Below, piece by piece: positions 1 through 7,862 of a stretch of DNA of 64,000 nucleotides (position 1 is its first letter; every line of letters starts with the position of its first letter). The notes beneath the pieces are model-generated. The model saw only the letters and a program-made list of their open reading frames with translations, did not search any database and was not told the DNA's origin. The stretch spans positions 186,001 through 250,000 of the forward strand of contig JASMHE010000008.1 of NCBI GenBank assembly GCA_030750865.1, in the 5' to 3' direction. This DNA comes from Alphaproteobacteria bacterium. Lineage in GTDB: Bacteria > Pseudomonadota > Alphaproteobacteria > Micavibrionales > Micavibrionaceae. The translations under genes were made by a program, and so were the position numbers.

Positions 1-496
1 CCCATATATATGCCGGAACATTCCAGGGAAAACCTGTAAAGACAACGCCGCGCAAGATTTCGGACAGAGACAGCAGTGAGACAAAACCGAAGAAGAGCGC
101 GCGTATATCGCCGCCGAAATACCGTTTGCTGAGCGTACATGCGATAGCGGGAAATGTTGATAGCAATAGCGGTAACGCCAGAATGGCAAGCGGATAGGCC
201 CATCGATAAGGATTTCCGTCAACCAGTAACGCATTGCCGATCCATATCAGGCCGAAGAAGAAGGCGCCAAAACCGAAGGCGCAGCCATATAAAAACGGCT
301 TTGCGTGATCTTGTGCAAAGAGGAAAAAGAACAGGCTGTATGCCAAAAACGCGACGGGCCATATATGATAGGGCGGCATGGCAAGCACCAGCATAGCCCC
401 GCATAAAAAACAGAGAGCAATACGCATAAGCTGCGGCAGAAGCGTCCGGAGCTTTTGAGGCATGTGTGCTGTGATTTTTTGCATTAAAAACATCAT
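1..496 (-). CDS. lnt: Apolipoprotein N-acyltransferase, N-terminal part
   Basis: Inner-membrane enzyme that adds the third acyl chain to lipoproteins. Only the first ~165 codons are present; the gene runs off the left edge, so the nitrilase-like catalytic domain is not visible. Translating the minus strand from the ATG at 496 gives a hydrophobic protein with the family's conserved segments: GLIWIGNALLVDG, then a stretch ending LRGVVFTGFPWN. Several ATGs lie near the start (496, 493, 484); 496 is simply the first. It follows corC by about 25 bp in the same direction, which is the usual alphaproteobacterial order (miaB-phoH-ybeY-corC-lnt). Identification is secure from these motifs and the neighbours. 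Confidence 0.9.
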   Translation of the reverse strand, partial: MMFLMQKITAHMPQKLRTLLPQLMRIALCFLCGAMLVLAMPPYHIWPVAFLAYSLFFFLFAQDHAKPFLYGCAFGFGAFFFGLIWIGNALLVDGNPYRWAYPLAILALPLLLSTFPAIACTLSKRYFGGDIRALFFGFVSLLSLSEILRGVVFTGFPWNVPAYIW

Positions 497-521
497 TTTG
501 ATGCTTTTATCAGGAAATCTT

Positions 522-1535
522 TCAGATGTCTTCTGCTTTGGGAATGTTTTTGATCAGCAGTCTGTTGACACGGCGCGGGTCGGCATCGATCACTTCGAAA
601 ACCATGCCATTCGGATGCGTGATGATTTCACCGCGTGCAGGAATGCGTCCAGCCAGTGTGAAAACAAGGCCGCCCAGCGTATCGACATCGGCATAGTCTG
701 ATTCTTCAATGGCCAGAATTTTGCCGAACTGTTCTTCGAACTCGTCAATATCAATACGGGCATCGGCAGAAACAGAGCCGTCTTTATTCTGTGCGATACG
801 GGGCGCATCATGAAAATCATATTCATCATCAATTTCACCGACAATGGCTTCGATTACATCGCCGACTGTCACCAGACCGTCAATGCCGCCATATTCGTCG
901 ATCACAAGGGTCATGTGCTTTTTCATCTCGCGGAACATTAATAGCAGGTCCAGAACACTCATCGCCGGAGAGACGATCGGCACATCGCGGATCAGATCCT
1001 CGATCACGATCTCTTGCTGTTTGGCAAGACAGGCCAGAATATCTTTGATGTGAATTGTCCCGAGGACATCGTCGAGCGTGTCTTTATAGACAGGAATACG
1101 GCTGTTCTGCTCTCTGGAGAGTAGCGCAAGCAATTCGGCCTGTGACGTGGTGACATCAATGGCGATAATATCGGCGCGCGGGATCATGATTTCGCTGACG
1201 GGCATATCGCGCAGTTCCAGAATATTGGATAACAAGGCGCGTTCATGTGCAGAGGCTTCATCCAGTGCGCTGCTGCCATTTTCCGCTTCGACAATATATT
1301 CTTCGAGCGCTTCGCGCAGAGACGTGTCGTTTTTATTCTTCATGATATTATTGAAAAGCCGTCCGAATATAGACGGTGTCGTGCTGTGCTGTGGCAATTG
1401 AACACCATCAGGGACGCGTTCGGTGCTGGGCACATTTGTTCTGAGGTCGTCTTGATTCATCGTTGTTTGCACGGGCACGGGGCCCTTGCTACTCGGAGGT
1501 TCGCCTTTATCTTCAGTATCAAACATCTTCATCAT
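522..1535 (-). CDS. CBS-domain hemolysin/CorC-family protein
   Basis: 337 residues. After a Pro/Ser-rich N-terminal ~70 residues comes a tandem CBS pair (about residues 110-240): the first begins at the VSEIMIPRADI segment, and the second contains MTLVIDEYGGIDGLVT, a hallmark of the CorC/TlyC family. A CorC_HlyC transporter-associated domain (about 250-335) closes the protein. There is no DUF21 membrane domain, so this is the soluble short form found beside ybeY and lnt. The family is linked to cation (Mg/Co) homeostasis and adenosine-nucleotide sensing; the exact role here is not visible. It sits about 19 bp downstream of ybeY and is probably co-transcribed with it. Confidence 0.9.
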   Translation of the reverse strand: MMKMFDTEDKGEPPSSKGPVPVQTTMNQDDLRTNVPSTERVPDGVQLPQHSTTPSIFGRLFNNIMKNKNDTSLREALEEYIVEAENGSSALDEASAHERALLSNILELRDMPVSEIMIPRADIIAIDVTTSQAELLALLSREQNSRIPVYKDTLDDVLGTIHIKDILACLAKQQEIVIEDLIRDVPIVSPAMSVLDLLLMFREMKKHMTLVIDEYGGIDGLVTVGDVIEAIVGEIDDEYDFHDAPRIAQNKDGSVSADARIDIDEFEEQFGKILAIEESDYADVDTLGGLVFTLAGRIPARGEIITHPNGMVFEVIDADPRRVNRLLIKNIPKAEDI

Positions 1536-1554
1536 CGTTTTCTAGCTTTCTCTA

Positions 1555-2088
1555 CTATGCCACAGTTTTTTCATTTGTATAGGGGTTTTCGATCGCAAGG
1601 GCTGATAAAACCTCTATCTCAAGCGATTCCATCTCTTCAGCTTCATCATCTTCGATATGATCATAGCCCATTAAATGTAACAAGCCGTGAATAATCATGT
1701 GTGTGTAGTGATCTTTCAGGCTCTTATCCTGTTCGTCTTTTTCCCGATCAAGCGTTTCATAGGCCACAACGATATCACCCAGCGGCACGGGGGATTGCAG
1801 GGCAAGAAAGGCGGGATCGTCATTGTCGAAATCAATGGCGGGAAAGGACAAAACATTCGTGGCTTTGTCTTTTTCGCGGTAATGATGGTTCAATGTTTGA
1901 ATGGCCGTATCATTGGTGAGGGTCAGTGCAAGTTCTGCTGTTTCGATCATATCCGGCCATCGTCCTTGCGCGCGCAGATGGTCGTAGGTGGCATTACACG
2001 CTTGTTTGGTAACGGCATCCAGATCGAACGGAACGTTGTCCCATTGCGCATCATCTTGCAGGATATCAATCGTGATCAGGTCGGACAT
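1555..2088 (-). CDS. ybeY: Endoribonuclease YbeY
   Basis: Zinc-dependent endoribonuclease needed for 16S rRNA 3'-end maturation and ribosome quality control. The family metal motif H-G-x-L-H-L-x-G-Y-D-H is present as HGLLHLMGYDH in the C-terminal third, followed by an acidic EDDEAEEME helix. I place the start at the ATG at 2088 (MSDLITID, 177 residues); an in-frame TTG at 2103 overlaps the phoH stop and would add five residues. It lies directly downstream of phoH and upstream of corC, the conserved operon in which PhoH/YbeZ is the functional partner of YbeY. Confidence 0.95.
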   Translation of the reverse strand: MSDLITIDILQDDAQWDNVPFDLDAVTKQACNATYDHLRAQGRWPDMIETAELALTLTNDTAIQTLNHHYREKDKATNVLSFPAIDFDNDDPAFLALQSPVPLGDIVVAYETLDREKDEQDKSLKDHYTHMIIHGLLHLMGYDHIEDDEAEEMESLEIEVLSALAIENPYTNEKTVA

Positions 2089-2099
2089 TGTCTGTGATT

Positions 2100-3098
2100 T
2101 CAACTCTTGTTGCGCTTTGTATCATAGGCATCAATGATGCGAGAGACGATTTTGCTGCGCACAACGTCCTGACTTGTGAATTTCGTGATGGCGATGCCTT
2201 CAACCCCGCCCAGAATGTTTTCGGCTTCGATTAAGCCGGATGTCTCATTCTTGTGCAGATCGATTTGTCCCGGATCGCCCGTAATGACCATGCGTGCATT
2301 GTTGCCCATTCGTGTCAGGAACATCAACATCTGGTTGCTCGTGGTGTTCTGGGCTTCGTCCAGAATGATGAAGGCATTATTGAGCGAGCGTCCGCGCATA
2401 AAGGCCAGCGGTGCAATTTCGATTTCCTCGCTGGCGATTTTTTTGACAAGTTTATCGCTATACATTGTATCTTGCAGAGCGTCGTAAAGTGGCCGCATAT
2501 ACGGGTCCATCTTTTCTTTCATCTCGCCGGGCAGGAAGCCGAGTCGTTCACCGGCTTCGACAGCGGGGCGGCTTAGAATAATACGTTCGATGTCGCCGCG
2601 TTCCAGCATGGAGACCGCCATCGCAATGGCCAGATATGTTTTCCCTGTTCCTGCGGGGCCGACCCCGAAGGTCAGCTGGTTTTTATACATGGCTTCGATA
2701 TATTTTTTCTGGGCGGGCGTGCGCGGTTCTATTTTCCGCTTTTTGGTCGTGATCATGCCCTCGATCCCTTTGAAAAGCTCATGATCGCTTTTCTTCTCGG
2801 ACGATGATCCTTCCTCGTCCTTGCTTTCATTGTCACGCAGGAACCTGATAACGGAATCGACCACTTGGTTGCTGATTTCTTCGTCTTTCTGGACGCGGGC
2901 CCATAATCTTTCCAGCACTTTTTTGCTGAGTGAAATATTTTCAGGGCTGCCGCTGATCGTCAGCTCATTACCGCGGCAGGCAATATCAACCTGTAGCGCG
3001 TTCTCAATGCGTTTGAGATGAGAGTTGTGTTCACCGTAAAGGGCAGGAATGAGCCGATTATCTTCAAAGACAATATTTGACTGATTTTCTGTTTTCAG
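2100..3098 (-). CDS. phoH: PhoH-family ATPase (YbeZ type), probable CTG start
   Basis: Cytoplasmic P-loop ATPase of the PhoH/YbeZ family, associated with YbeY in RNA metabolism. Walker A is GPAGTGKT (about residues 147-154 of the 332-residue model); FIILDEAQN is the Walker B region. The first ATG/GTG/TTG-type codon is the GTG at 2918, which would delete the conserved N-terminal domain. Homology clearly continues upstream in frame (VFEDNRLIPALYGEHN, then IACRGNELTISG) to a CTG at 3098 that has AGGAG seven bases before it. No ATG, GTG or TTG occurs in frame between the upstream stop and 2918. A CTG start is therefore the best reading; a sequencing error at the start codon is the alternative. 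Confidence 0.88.
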   Translation of the reverse strand: MKTENQSNIVFEDNRLIPALYGEHNSHLKRIENALQVDIACRGNELTISGSPENISLSKKVLERLWARVQKDEEISNQVVDSVIRFLRDNESKDEEGSSSEKKSDHELFKGIEGMITTKKRKIEPRTPAQKKYIEAMYKNQLTFGVGPAGTGKTYLAIAMAVSMLERGDIERIILSRPAVEAGERLGFLPGEMKEKMDPYMRPLYDALQDTMYSDKLVKKIASEEIEIAPLAFMRGRSLNNAFIILDEAQNTTSNQMLMFLTRMGNNARMVITGDPGQIDLHKNETSGLIEAENILGGVEGIAITKFTSQDVVRSKIVSRIIDAYDTKRNKS

Positions 3099-3213
3099 GG
3101 CTGTACTCCTATTTTTGCATCCGTTAGGTTCATTCTATCCTGAAATCGTTAAAAATTCCAAAGGATTAGACAAAAATCGATCGTTTTTATAGGTGCGGTG
3201 CAGCATGGTGTGT

Positions 3214-4554
3214 TCAGGCGACCAGTTCAGCTGTCAGAGAGCTTTGTGTCGATGCCGTGACGCGCACTTTACGCATTTGGCCGAACAGATCTTCATTTGC
3301 AACAACGTGGACGGCCTGATTATATTCGCTGCGCCCCAGATATTGGTTGTCCTGGCGGCCGCGACGGTCGAAAATGACGGTGACATCTTTGCCGACTGTA
3401 TTGGCATTAAACTGTTTTTGCTGCTCTGCGAGCAAGGCTTGCAGACGTGTCAGACGCTCTGATTTGATTTTGTCGTGCAGTTGCTGCTGCATGTTTGCTG
3501 CAGGTGTGCCCGGGCGCGGGCTGTATATAAAGGAATAAGCCGATGAGAAATTCACCCGTTCGATTAAATCCATCGTGTCTTCGAAATCCTGATCGGTTTC
3601 ACCGGGGAAACCCACGATGAAGTCCGAGGAAAGCGCGATGTCCGGACGTCCTTTGCGGACATCTTCGATGATTTTGAAATAAAGATCGCGGTCATGTTTA
3701 CGGTTCATTGTTTTTAGCAATTTGTTTGATCCGCTTTGTATCGGCAGATGCAGGAACGGCATGCATTCTGGAATGTCGCGGTGCGCGTCAATCAGTTCCT
3801 GATCCATGTCACGCGGGTGTGATGTGCTGTAACGCACGCGTTCAATGCCGTTAATGTCTGCGACAGCGGCGATCAGACGGCCAAGTGACCATGTTTTGCC
3901 GGTCTCGTCTTCACCGTGATAGGCGTTCACATTTTGACCGAGCAGCGTAATTTCACGTGCGCCTGTATCGGCAAGGCGTTTTGCTTCGTCAACAACTTCG
4001 CGCACACTGCGTGAATATTCGGCGCCGCGTGTATAAGGTACAACACAGAATGTGCAGAATTTATCGCACCCTTCCTGAATGGACAGGAACGCGGTCGGGC
4101 CTTGACTGATATTTTCTTCGGGCAATTTGTCAAACTTGGATTCGGTGACCATTTCCGTGTTGACAACACGTTCACCGGTTGCGCGGATGACCATTTCCGG
4201 CAGTTCATGGTATGTTTGCGGTCCGAATACCATATCGACATATGGGGCGCGTTTCATAATGAAATCGCCTTCGGCCTGTGCAACACAGCCCGCAACGGCC
4301 ATCAGCATTTTGCCGCCGTTTTCTTTCTTTTTGTCCTGATGTTCACGCAGGCGGCCGAGTTCGGAGAAAACCTTGTCCGTTGCTTTCTCGCGAATGTGAC
4401 ATGTATTCAGAATAACCATGTCCGCATCATCGGGCGCTTCCACCTGTTTATAGCCAAGCGGAGACAGGATGTCAGCCATGCGATTGCTGTCATAAACATT
4501 CATCTGACAGCCCCATGTCTTTATGTACAATTTTTTCTGCGTATTTTCGTTCAT
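3214..4554 (-). CDS. miaB: tRNA-2-methylthio-N6-dimethylallyladenosine synthase MiaB
   Basis: Radical-SAM methylthiotransferase that modifies i6A37 of tRNAs reading U-starting codons. The 446-residue length is typical. The UPF0004 domain carries the cysteines for the auxiliary Fe-S cluster (KTWGCQMN, LNTCHIR, VAGCVAQ), the radical-SAM motif is CDKFCTFC, and a TRAM domain follows at the C terminus (about 380-443). The start ATG at 4554 fits the usual N terminus. First gene of the minus-strand phoH-ybeY-corC-lnt run, about 115 bp upstream of phoH, and divergent from the dehydrogenase at 4644; the 89-bp gap should hold both promoters. Confidence 0.97.
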   Translation of the reverse strand: MNENTQKKLYIKTWGCQMNVYDSNRMADILSPLGYKQVEAPDDADMVILNTCHIREKATDKVFSELGRLREHQDKKKENGGKMLMAVAGCVAQAEGDFIMKRAPYVDMVFGPQTYHELPEMVIRATGERVVNTEMVTESKFDKLPEENISQGPTAFLSIQEGCDKFCTFCVVPYTRGAEYSRSVREVVDEAKRLADTGAREITLLGQNVNAYHGEDETGKTWSLGRLIAAVADINGIERVRYSTSHPRDMDQELIDAHRDIPECMPFLHLPIQSGSNKLLKTMNRKHDRDLYFKIIEDVRKGRPDIALSSDFIVGFPGETDQDFEDTMDLIERVNFSSAYSFIYSPRPGTPAANMQQQLHDKIKSERLTRLQALLAEQQKQFNANTVGKDVTVIFDRRGRQDNQYLGRSEYNQAVHVVANEDLFGQMRKVRVTASTQSSLTAELVA

Positions 4555-4643
4555 GGTCCTTGCGATCCTTTTGTTCAGGCGTTAAACCATATTTGGTAAT
4601 CAAAAATCAATTCTTTTTTGTAAATAGGAACGGAATAGACACT

Positions 4644-5594
4644 ATGACACAGTCAATCCTGCTATTTGGAGGTCTTCTTCCGCCCGAAGTCGCGCTACTA
4701 TCCAAGCATTTTAACGTATTACGCTTTTCGCATGACCGCGATCCCGAAGCCGTGATCCGTGAAAACAGGGACGATATTGTAGGGGTTATTTCCGTGCCGT
4801 CTCTGGGTGTGTCGCGGTCCTTGATCGAAGCGTTGCCAAACCTTGAAATCATTAGCCAGTTCGGCGTTGGCATTGATAATATCGATCTGGCCGCAGCAAA
4901 AGAGCGCAATATCGCGGTCACCAACACGCCGGAACTTGTAACAAATGATACAGCCGATATCGCTTTGGCGTTGTTGCTGGGCGTTGCGCGCCGGACGATG
5001 GAAGCGGATTTGTTTGTCCGTATCGGCAAATGGAAAAATGGCAGTCTCGGGATGTCTACGAGTTTGACAGGCAAGAAAGCCGGTATTCTCGGCCTCGGAC
5101 GGATCGGTAAAGCGATTGCACAGCGCGCGTCCGCGTTCGAAATGGATATTTTATATCACAGCCGTTCGGAAAAAGAGGGCGTGGAGTATGAATATGTACC
5201 GAGCGTAAAGGAATTGGCCGAAAAATCCGATTTCTTGATTTGCGCTTGTCCGGGTACGGCAGAGACCGAAAACATCGTCAATGCGGAAATTCTGGAGGCA
5301 TTGGGATCAGACGGCTTCTTGATTAATATTGCGCGCGGCTCTGTGGTTGATGAAGATGCGCTGCTTGTCGCCCTGACTAATCAGCAGATTGCAGGGGCGG
5401 GGCTGGATGTCTTTAAAAATGAACCGCATGTGCCGGAAGCCCTGTTTAAAATGGATAATGTTGTGTTATTCCCACATATCGGGACAGCAACAACAGAAAC
5501 CCGTTCACAAATGGGACAACTTGTTTTAGGAAACCTGCTGGCGCATTTTAAAGGCGAGCCGTTATTGACCCCCGTTGAACTTCTAACAGAGTAA
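4644..5594 (+). CDS. D-isomer-specific 2-hydroxyacid dehydrogenase
   Basis: 316-residue NAD(P)-dependent dehydrogenase, most like the hydroxypyruvate/glyoxylate reductase branch. The nucleotide-binding motif GLGRIG and the catalytic triad are visible: Arg in NIARGSVVDEDAL, Glu in DVFKNEP, His in LFPHIGTAT. The start at 4644 (MTQSILLFGG) has AGGAA upstream; an open frame back to 4515 overlaps miaB and shows no homology. The last residues (LLTPVELL) match the tail of this subfamily. The substrate cannot be read from sequence: glyoxylate, hydroxypyruvate or another 2-keto acid are all possible. It is too short to be SerA with an ACT domain. Confidence 0.88.
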   Translation: MTQSILLFGGLLPPEVALLSKHFNVLRFSHDRDPEAVIRENRDDIVGVISVPSLGVSRSLIEALPNLEIISQFGVGIDNIDLAAAKERNIAVTNTPELVTNDTADIALALLLGVARRTMEADLFVRIGKWKNGSLGMSTSLTGKKAGILGLGRIGKAIAQRASAFEMDILYHSRSEKEGVEYEYVPSVKELAEKSDFLICACPGTAETENIVNAEILEALGSDGFLINIARGSVVDEDALLVALTNQQIAGAGLDVFKNEPHVPEALFKMDNVVLFPHIGTATTETRSQMGQLVLGNLLAHFKGEPLLTPVELLTE

Positions 5595-5601
5595 TATTTT
5601 G

Positions 5602-6096
5602 ATGAAATTCTTTTTCTATGTTTTTTGTATGGTGACGGCATTATTGGCGGCGCGGCCTGCTGATGCGGCGGCAAACGGTTGTTTTACACCATTTGAAGCC
5701 GAGGCGGAGCAGGGGATACGCATTCATAGTGAATTGATGGTGATCGGCCTGAATTGCAGGCATCTGTATCGCATTCACGGCCGTAATCTGTATGATTACT
5801 ATCGCGCCTTTACATCGCGCCAGTCAGAGGTTTTGGAAATGTATGAAAGCAGCATGCTTGCCTATTACCGGCGTATCGGGGTGCGTAATCCGGATGCTGC
5901 GCTTCGGTCGTTGCGGACAAAGTTTGCCAATAATGTGTCTGTGAGTGTGGCATCGATGCGGCCGGATATCTTTTGCACCAAATATTCGCCGCGCGTTTAT
6001 TCGGCATCGCAAATGAGTGTTGGTGACTTCCGCCGCTGGTCCACGACCTATTACACATCGCATCCGGTTTCACAAAAAATGTGCAATATGCGATAA
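5602..6096 (+). CDS. Small exported protein, function unknown
   Basis: 164 residues. A clear Sec signal peptide (MKFFFYVFCMVTALLAARPADA) with likely cleavage after ADA gives a mature protein of ~142 residues. The mature part holds four cysteines, which could form two disulfides in the periplasm, and is rich in Tyr and Arg (LYDYYRAFTSRQ, MLAYYRRIGVRN). I recognise no domain. It begins 7 bp after the dehydrogenase stop and ends 45 bp before the symporter, so it may be co-transcribed with either. An in-frame TTG at 5599 directly precedes the ATG; the ATG is preferred. Confidence 0.75.
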   Translation: MKFFFYVFCMVTALLAARPADAAANGCFTPFEAEAEQGIRIHSELMVIGLNCRHLYRIHGRNLYDYYRAFTSRQSEVLEMYESSMLAYYRRIGVRNPDAALRSLRTKFANNVSVSVASMRPDIFCTKYSPRVYSASQMSVGDFRRWSTTYYTSHPVSQKMCNMR

Positions 6097-6141
6097 TCCG
6101 TCATTCTGGAATGATTCGTACGATGCAGGGGGAAATACGAT

Positions 6142-7626
6142 ATGACCGCAGAAACAGACGCGCAGGCGAGTGCTATCGCCATTGATGATGCGCTGAATGC
6201 CTTTTTCGAACCAATTGCAAATTTTGCATCCAGCATTATTTTCTACGCGGAGCCGTTTTCCGGTTATGATGTTGAGATTATATTACTGTGGCTTGTTGCG
6301 GCGGCGCTTTTCTTCACAATTTATCTGGGCTTTATCAATGTGCGCTTTTTTGCGCATGCGATTGATATTTTACGCGGTAAATATGACAAAGTGTCCGGCG
6401 ATGGTGAGATTAACCGCTTTCAGGCTCTGACGACGTCTTTGTCAGGGACGATCGGCCTCGGGAATATTGCGGGCGTTGCGGTGGCGATTTCCGTTGGTGG
6501 TCCTGGCGCTGTGGTTTGGATGATGCTGATGGGCTTTTTCAGCATGACAACCAAATTCGTCGAAGTGGCGCTTGGCGTGAAGTACCGTCACCGTGTTAAG
6601 AAAGGGGATCGGGAAACATTTTCCGGCGGTCCGATGTATTATCTGCGTGATGCGATCAATAACCGCAATGTGCCGTTTCTGGGCTCTTTTCTGGCGGCCT
6701 TTTTTGCGATTGCCTGTGTGCTGGGCACACTTGGCGCGGGGCCGATCTTTCAAACCAATCAGGCCTATCAACAGCTTGTCGGTGTGACAGGTGGTGAGGC
6801 AAGCTTCTTTGCTGATAAGGCGTGGCTTTTTGGTGTCTTGATGGCGATTTTGGTTGGCGTTGTTATTATCGGCGGCATTAAGTCGATTGCGCGCGTTGCC
6901 GAACGTGTCGTGCCGATTATGGGCGGTGTGTACTTGCTGGCGGCGCTTGTCGTTGTTGGTATTCATTATGCGGATGTGCCTGCGGCGCTTGCGACAATAT
7001 TCAAAGAGGCGTTCGCGCCGGAAGCTGGTTTGGGTGGTTTGCTCGGTGCGCTTTTGATGGGGGTACGTCGTGCGGCATTTTCCAACGAAGCCGGTTTCGG
7101 TACTGCATCCATTGCACATTCATCCGCGCAGACAGACAGTCATGTGCAGCAAGGTTTTGTCGGAATGCTCGGGCCGTTTATTGATACTGTTGTTGTGTGT
7201 ACGTGTACGGCGCTTGTGATTGTGGTGACCGGCGCTTACACGGAAGGAAGCGGTATTGAAGGGGTTGAGCTGACATCACGTGCCTTTGCGGATGGCATTT
7301 CATGGTTTCCGTATATTCTGGTTCTGACGGTCTTCCTGTTCGCTTATTCAACGATGATTTCATGGTCCTATTATGGTGTGAAAGCCTTTACCTATCTTTT
7401 TGGTGAGACCAAGTTAACGGATAGCATGATGAAAATCATCTATCTTGCCTTTATTCTGGTTGGCGCTTCGGCCAGTCTGGATTCCGTTGTGCTATTTACA
7501 GACTCTATGGTCTTTGCAATGGCGATCCCGAACTTGATTGGCATGTATGTCTTGTCCCGCGAGATAAAGTTCGATGTTAGGAAATATATACAAGATATTG
7601 GTATAAAAGGAAAAAGTGAATCATAG
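6142..7626 (+). CDS. AGCS-family sodium:alanine/glycine symporter
   Basis: 494-residue inner-membrane transporter of the alanine-or-glycine:cation symporter family, coupling Na+ to uptake of small neutral amino acids. Family signatures include SLSGTIGLGNIAGVAVAISVGGPGAVVWM near residue 100 and RRAAFSNEAGFGTASIAHSSA near residue 310, both part of the substrate and sodium site. About ten or more hydrophobic segments are visible. A strong AGGGGGA lies ~9 bp before the ATG. The N-terminal ~30 residues before the first membrane helix are longer than in many homologues. Confidence 0.93.
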   Translation: MTAETDAQASAIAIDDALNAFFEPIANFASSIIFYAEPFSGYDVEIILLWLVAAALFFTIYLGFINVRFFAHAIDILRGKYDKVSGDGEINRFQALTTSLSGTIGLGNIAGVAVAISVGGPGAVVWMMLMGFFSMTTKFVEVALGVKYRHRVKKGDRETFSGGPMYYLRDAINNRNVPFLGSFLAAFFAIACVLGTLGAGPIFQTNQAYQQLVGVTGGEASFFADKAWLFGVLMAILVGVVIIGGIKSIARVAERVVPIMGGVYLLAALVVVGIHYADVPAALATIFKEAFAPEAGLGGLLGALLMGVRRAAFSNEAGFGTASIAHSSAQTDSHVQQGFVGMLGPFIDTVVVCTCTALVIVVTGAYTEGSGIEGVELTSRAFADGISWFPYILVLTVFLFAYSTMISWSYYGVKAFTYLFGETKLTDSMMKIIYLAFILVGASASLDSVVLFTDSMVFAMAIPNLIGMYVLSREIKFDVRKYIQDIGIKGKSES

Positions 7627-7862
7627 GTATGCGTTTTGGTCGTGGCTCGTGATGGCGGGGTATGTTTTCCCCAAATGATCCACAAGAAATGATTCGTTTT
7701 TGCTTGTCCGTGATTAGCCTATGTGAATCAGGGGCTTCGGCGCGATATTTTTGATTTTGGAAAAGCGTCGGCTTTTTAAGCACTTGCCACATATTTCTAA
7801 TCCTGATTAATTGCACCCGTTCCAAATTTAAAAATGATGTTACGAAGAGCGGGAGTACGTGC

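Noticed and set aside
4515-4643. Longer N terminus for the hydroxyacid dehydrogenase
   Set aside because: The extra 43 codons overlap miaB, are unlike the family and lack a ribosome site; the ATG at 4644 has one.
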